Shown piece by piece: positions 6,837 to 10,214 of a stretch of DNA of 10,214 bases. How positions within the stretch are numbered: position 1 is the first letter of the stretch; each line of letters opens with the position of its first letter. The position numbers and the translations under genes were made by a program. The notes under the pieces were generated by a model. It was not told the origin of the DNA, ran no database searches, and worked only from the letters and a program-made list of their open reading frames with translations. Source of the DNA: Lentisphaerota bacterium (GTDB lineage: Bacteria; Verrucomicrobiota; Kiritimatiellia; JAAZAB01); NCBI GenBank assembly GCA_020201415.1, contig JAIVGW010000280.1, positions 1 through 10,214 of the forward strand. The letters are read 5' to 3'.

Positions 6837-6957
6837 CCGGCAGTCCGCAATCGGGGGGCGTGTTTTTTTTATTGCTGTTGAATCCCAAGAATACTAAATT
6901 TAACACGCTTGGGCCTGCCGCCCATGTGGACAACTCATTATTTCAAGGAGCAAAAAG
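6837..6957 (+). promoter_or_regulatory. Gap with T-run and weak candidate promoter before the sulfatase
   Basis: A run of eight T (6863-6870) follows a G-rich stretch but no convincing stem precedes it, so termination is doubtful. TTGCTG (6872-6877) and TAAATT (6895-6900) are 17 bases apart and could be a weak promoter (3 of 6 and 4 of 6). AGGAG (6946-6950) is a good ribosome binding site 7 bases before ATG 6958. Confidence 0.3.
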
Positions 6958-8307
6958 ATGCAAGAACGCCCCAACATCGTATTGATGGTGGCCGATGACC
7001 ACGGCTTGGAAGCCTTGGGCTGCTACGGCAATCCCGCCATCAAGACCCCCAATCTCGATGCGCTGGCCCGGGATGGTGTGCGCTTCACCAACAGCTTCTG
7101 CACCACCGCTTCCTGCGCCGCCAGTCGTTCCGTGATTCTCACCGGCCAGCAGAATCACACCAACGGCACTTACGGGCATACGCACGGCCGGCACCATTTT
7201 TCCTGCTTTGAAGACACCGTAACATTGCCGGCCTTGCTGAACGAAGCCGGTTATCGCACCGGCCGCGTGGGCAAAACCCATTTCGCGCCAACTGCACTCT
7301 ACCCTTTCCAGTGGGGCTTCCCGGCGATCACCTTCGGCCGTGACGATGTTCGCATGTCGGAAAGCTGCCGGGAATTCATTCGCAAGCCTGAACCATTTTT
7401 CCTCTACTGGTGCTCAATGAATCCCCACCGGGCCGCCGCCGTCCCCAACCACCCCCTGAACGCCAACAGTTTCGGCAACCCGCAGGAGGCTTTCCCGGGC
7501 GACCGGGAACAGGTCTTCAACCCGGAGGAGGTCATCGTCCCGCCGTTCTTAAGCGACACGCCCGAGGTCAGGGCCGAACTGGCCCAATATTACCAGTCCA
7601 TCGCCCGCCTCGACCGCGGTATCGGACATCTGCTGCAGATCCTCAAGGAGGAAGGACGCCTGGACAACACCATCATCATGTATATCTCCGACAACGGCGC
7701 GGCCTTCCCCGAGGCCAAGACCACGCTCTACGAGCCCGGCATGCACCTGCCCTGCATTGTGCGCAGCCCGCGGCATCAGAAACGCGGCACAACCTGCGAG
7801 GGCCTGATCACCTGGGCCGACATCACGCCAACCATCCTTGACTTTGCCGGTTGTTATGAACGACCCGCCCGCTTCTTCGGACGCTCCTTCAGCGGCATCA
7901 TCGACCAGGAAACCCCCAGCGACTGGCGCGAGGAGATATTCGCCTCGCATACCTTCCATGAAATCACCAACTATTACCCCATGCGGGTGGTACGCACAAA
8001 ACGCCACAAGTTCATTTGGAATATCGCATGGAAACTGGATTATTCCTTCGGCTCCGACCTATGGTCCTGTTCCTCCTGGCAGGCCGCCCTGCGCGAACGC
8101 CTGGAACGGTTCGGCGCGCGCACGGTGGATGCCTACATTCACCGGCCCAGGTTTGAATTGTATGATCTGGAGACCGATCCCAACGAAACTGCAAATCTGG
8201 CCGGCCGCCCGGATTACCGCGAAATGGTCGAACAATTCAGCGAAAAAATCAAAAAGTTCCAGCAGCAGACCCAGGACCCCTGGTTGCATAAATGGACTTA
8301 TGAATAG
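6958..8307 (+). CDS. Type I sulfatase, SGSH-like (N-sulphoglucosamine sulphohydrolase type)
   Basis: Predicted formylglycine-dependent sulfatase (alkaline-phosphatase fold), 449 residues. PNIVLMVADDHG at 5-16 carries the first metal Asp pair (13, 14). The formylglycine signature is SCAASR at 52-57: Cys53 is the modified residue and Ala55 replaces the usual Pro, giving C-x-A-S-R. Others are GKTHF at 105-109 (Lys106, His108), NPHR at 155-158 and ISDNG at 243-247 (Asp245, Asn246). From memory, the whole layout follows human heparan N-sulfatase SGSH: the NGTYGHTHGRHHF block, the RLDRGIG helix, SHTFHE with YPMR, and the end ELYDLETDPNE to QDPWLH. That suggests hydrolysis of N-linked sulfate on glucosamine or a related group, not proven. 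There is no signal peptide, and an in-frame TAA at 6901-6903 excludes a longer leader, so it would act in the cytoplasm, which is unusual for a sulfatase. A strong AGGAG supports the start. The following gap is 87 bases. Confidence 0.9.
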   Translation: MQERPNIVLMVADDHGLEALGCYGNPAIKTPNLDALARDGVRFTNSFCTTASCAASRSVILTGQQNHTNGTYGHTHGRHHFSCFEDTVTLPALLNEAGYRTGRVGKTHFAPTALYPFQWGFPAITFGRDDVRMSESCREFIRKPEPFFLYWCSMNPHRAAAVPNHPLNANSFGNPQEAFPGDREQVFNPEEVIVPPFLSDTPEVRAELAQYYQSIARLDRGIGHLLQILKEEGRLDNTIIMYISDNGAAFPEAKTTLYEPGMHLPCIVRSPRHQKRGTTCEGLITWADITPTILDFAGCYERPARFFGRSFSGIIDQETPSDWREEIFASHTFHEITNYYPMRVVRTKRHKFIWNIAWKLDYSFGSDLWSCSSWQAALRERLERFGARTVDAYIHRPRFELYDLETDPNETANLAGRPDYREMVEQFSEKIKKFQQQTQDPWLHKWTYE

Positions 8308-8376
8308 TCGGCGCAACTGGAATCCGCCGCTATCCTGGCAGCTCATGTCCGCGAAGACAGCATGCCGGCATGTGTT

Positions 8377-8394
8377 GGAGGGGGATACAGTAAA
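8377..8394 (+). promoter_or_regulatory. Ribosome binding site that favours the start at 8395
   Basis: GGAGGGGG (8377-8384) lies 10 bases before ATG 8395. The frame is open to an ATG at 8362, but that one lies inside a 12-bp palindrome (CATGCCGGCATG, 8361-8372) and has no Shine-Dalgarno sequence, so it is the less likely start. Confidence 0.6.
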
Positions 8395-10065
8395 ATGAAC
8401 AAAAGCAATTTTGCGCAGACCATGCGCATCGAGATCCCGGCGGAAAGCAGCGCCCCCATCACGCGGCGCATGCCGGCCATGCACCCCAGACCCTTTACTG
8501 CACGCCCCAATCTGCCGGTAACCAAGTTGCTGGGCGAAGCCGAATACACCCTATACCATGAGTTCATGCAGAGCATTTACGATGCCGTTGTGATCACTGA
8601 AATAAACGGCAACATCATGGACGGCAACATACGCGCCTTTGATTTTTTTCTTTACGAATTGGAAGACCTGCGCCGGGTGACAATTTTCGACATTGTATGC
8701 GGCTTCAACAAGTTCGTGCTGGAAACCATCAAGCATAATCTGGAAAACGAACGCTTTACTCTTATCGAAGCCTATTGCCGCCGCAGTAACGGCACGATTT
8801 TTCCCTGCGAAATCGCTACCAGCCGCCTGCATCTTGGCCAGAAATTCCATTTTTGCTTTTTCGTGCGCGACATTACAAAGCGCAAACAGGACGAAGCCGA
8901 CCTGATAAGCACCCGCGCACAGCTCGAACGCGCGGAACGCCTGGAAATGGCCGGCAGTATCGCCGGACACATTGCGCATGATTTCAACAATCTGCTGACA
9001 CCTCTGCTGGCCTACCCCGCCTTTATCAGGGAAGCCCTGCCGGAAGACTCGCCCGCCCGACAGGATCTGGAAATCATCGAAAAAACCGCCCAGCAGATCG
9101 CCGATATCAACCAACAACTGCTGGCGCTTTCACGACGGGGCTACTGCGAACAACAGGCCCTGCATATCAACAATATTGTTGAAGATATCGTGGCATTGAT
9201 CCAACGCGGCAGTCATCTGGAAAATATCACAATCGAACTGGATCTGGCCCAGGATCTGCTAAACATCAAGGGATCTTCAGAACAGCTGTTGCGGGTCATC
9301 CATAATTTATGTCAAAACGCCATCGACGCCATGGGAAACCAGGGAAGTCTGGTAATATCGACCCAAGCCGTTTACCTGGAAAAACCTCTGAAGAAATATG
9401 AATCCGTGGCTCAGGGCGAATACGTCAAATTGACCATTACCGACACCGGACATGGCATACCGCCGGAAATCCAGGACAAAATATTCGACCCCTTTTTCAC
9501 CACCAAGCAAGCCACCCGCCAGCGCGGATCCGGGCTGGGACTGAGTGTCGTCCACGGCATCGTCAAAGACCACAACGGTTACATTGATATGGAAAGCGCG
9601 CCTGGCAAAGGCACGTCCTTCAGCCTGTATTTCCCCATCTGCCGCGAAGCGGTGACCGAAAAATCCCAAAAGGGCTACCCCACCGGGACGGAAACCATCA
9701 TGGTGGTGGACGACGACCCACTACAAATCGAAGTTACCTCACGTATTCTGAACAAACTCGGTTATACCGTGATTTCCGCCAACAGCGGCGAGAAAGCGCT
9801 CGCCCAACTTGACCTGCCGGATGCGCCCTCCCCCAGTCTAGTGTTGCTGGACATGATCATGGGCAGCGGCATCGATGGAACGGAAACTTTCCGTCAGCTC
9901 AAGAAACGCAATCCGCGCCAACGGGCCATCATCCTCTCAGGCTACTCGGAGTCGGCCCGCGTGGCTGCGGCCCAGGCTCTGGGCGCCGGATCCTATCTGC
10001 GCAAACCGGTCAGTCTGGAAAAGCTGGCCCAGGCCGTGCGCCAGGAACTGGACCGACCGGACTGA
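8395..10065 (+). CDS. Soluble PAS / histidine kinase / receiver hybrid sensor
   Basis: Predicted cytoplasmic two-component sensor of 556 residues with no membrane segment. A disordered basic N-terminus (1-50) leads to a PAS domain at about 52-165 (DAVVITEINGNIMDGN to FFVRDITKRK). A short coiled linker is followed by the phosphoacceptor helix AGHIAHDFNNLL with His195. The ATPase domain has the N box LCQNAIDAM (Asn308), the G1 box DTGHGIP (350-356), the F box FDPFFTTK (364-371) and the G2 box GSGLGLS (378-384). A C-terminal receiver at about 434-556 has the acidic pair Asp439/Asp440, phosphorylated Asp486 in LLDMIMGSGIDG and Lys537 in LRKP. All catalytic residues are present. There is no DNA-binding output domain and no partner regulator in view, so the signal must pass to a protein encoded elsewhere. 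Whether it controls the sulfatase cluster is unknown. It ends 12 bases before the protease gene. Confidence 0.93.
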   Translation: MNKSNFAQTMRIEIPAESSAPITRRMPAMHPRPFTARPNLPVTKLLGEAEYTLYHEFMQSIYDAVVITEINGNIMDGNIRAFDFFLYELEDLRRVTIFDIVCGFNKFVLETIKHNLENERFTLIEAYCRRSNGTIFPCEIATSRLHLGQKFHFCFFVRDITKRKQDEADLISTRAQLERAERLEMAGSIAGHIAHDFNNLLTPLLAYPAFIREALPEDSPARQDLEIIEKTAQQIADINQQLLALSRRGYCEQQALHINNIVEDIVALIQRGSHLENITIELDLAQDLLNIKGSSEQLLRVIHNLCQNAIDAMGNQGSLVISTQAVYLEKPLKKYESVAQGEYVKLTITDTGHGIPPEIQDKIFDPFFTTKQATRQRGSGLGLSVVHGIVKDHNGYIDMESAPGKGTSFSLYFPICREAVTEKSQKGYPTGTETIMVVDDDPLQIEVTSRILNKLGYTVISANSGEKALAQLDLPDAPSPSLVLLDMIMGSGIDGTETFRQLKKRNPRQRAIILSGYSESARVAAAQALGAGSYLRKPVSLEKLAQAVRQELDRPD

Positions 10066-10077
10066 GGCAGGACATTC

Positions 10078-10214
10078 ATGGGCACCGATTTTCAAATCGC
10101 CCGCGTCATGGGCATACCTATCCGTCTGCACTGGTCGCTCCTGGTTTTCTTCCCACTCATAGCCATGCGTTTCGCCGCCCGCATGGCGCCTTTGCAAAAT
10201 GCCTGGCTCTGGGG
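10078..10214 (+). CDS. Site-2 protease (M50) family membrane protease, 3' partial
   Basis: Only the first 45 residues are in the window. FQIARVMGIPIRLHWS followed by a hydrophobic stretch (LLVFFPLIA) is the standard opening of site-2-protease-like M50 zinc metalloproteases: a short cytoplasmic strand, then the first membrane helix. The HEXXH active site lies beyond the edge and could not be checked. AGGA (10069-10072) sits 5 bases before the ATG. The 12-base gap after the hybrid kinase suggests co-transcription. These proteases cut membrane-bound substrates such as anti-sigma factors; the target here is unknown. Confidence 0.8.
   Translation, partial: MGTDFQIARVMGIPIRLHWSLLVFFPLIAMRFAARMAPLQNAWLW

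Noticed and set aside
6837..6870. Rho-independent terminator ending in eight T
   Set aside because: No stable stem precedes the T-run; the possible pairings are 3-4 bp with long loops.
8361..8372. 12-bp palindrome CATGCCGGCATG as an operator
   Set aside because: It is perfect but short, GC-rich and single in the window. Chance is a fair explanation and no regulator is known for it.

Overview
The window is a gene-dense, GC-rich accessory region with every supported gene on the + strand. The gene types are Asp-box (sialidase-like) propellers, two neutral/alkaline-ceramidase-family amidases, a DegT-type aminotransferase, a sugar isomerase-like TIM barrel and a type I sulfatase. Together they look like a glycan or amino-sugar catabolic locus. 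This mix, and cytoplasmic-looking sulfatase and ceramidase-family genes, is typical of the Planctomycetota-Verrucomicrobiota-Lentisphaerota-Kiritimatiellota group; that placement is inference from gene content only.

Layout. (1) 2-1366: the 3' part of a large protein with two fused Asp-box propeller domains, cut by the left edge. (2) 1367-1455: an AT-rich gap with a good sigma70-like promoter and a strong ribosome binding site for the next gene. (3) 1456-5255: an operon-like run of a PLP aminotransferase and two tandem ceramidase-family hydrolases joined by an ATGA overlap. The second hydrolase is broken by an apparent single-base deletion near 4983, which separates its predicted zinc ligands. 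(4) 5317-5712: a 131-codon ORF that matches only the last part of the propeller gene at the left edge, so a gene remnant or a free-standing last blade. (5) 5713-6032: a non-coding stretch with two elaborate palindromic elements and a promoter. (6) 6033-6836: an AP-endonuclease-2-type TIM barrel isomerase/epimerase. (7) 6958-8307: a sulfatase whose layout follows N-sulphoglucosamine sulphohydrolase (SGSH). (8) 8395-10065: a soluble PAS / histidine kinase / receiver hybrid sensor. (9) 10078-end: the start of a site-2-protease (M50) membrane protease.

A working idea is that genes 1-7 strip N-linked groups and sulfate from amino-sugar-containing material and then transaminate or isomerise the products. 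The sequence supports the families but not the substrates. The stretch from about 4980 to 5970 (frameshift, gene remnant, palindromic repeats) looks like a patch of decay or rearrangement inside an otherwise intact cluster.
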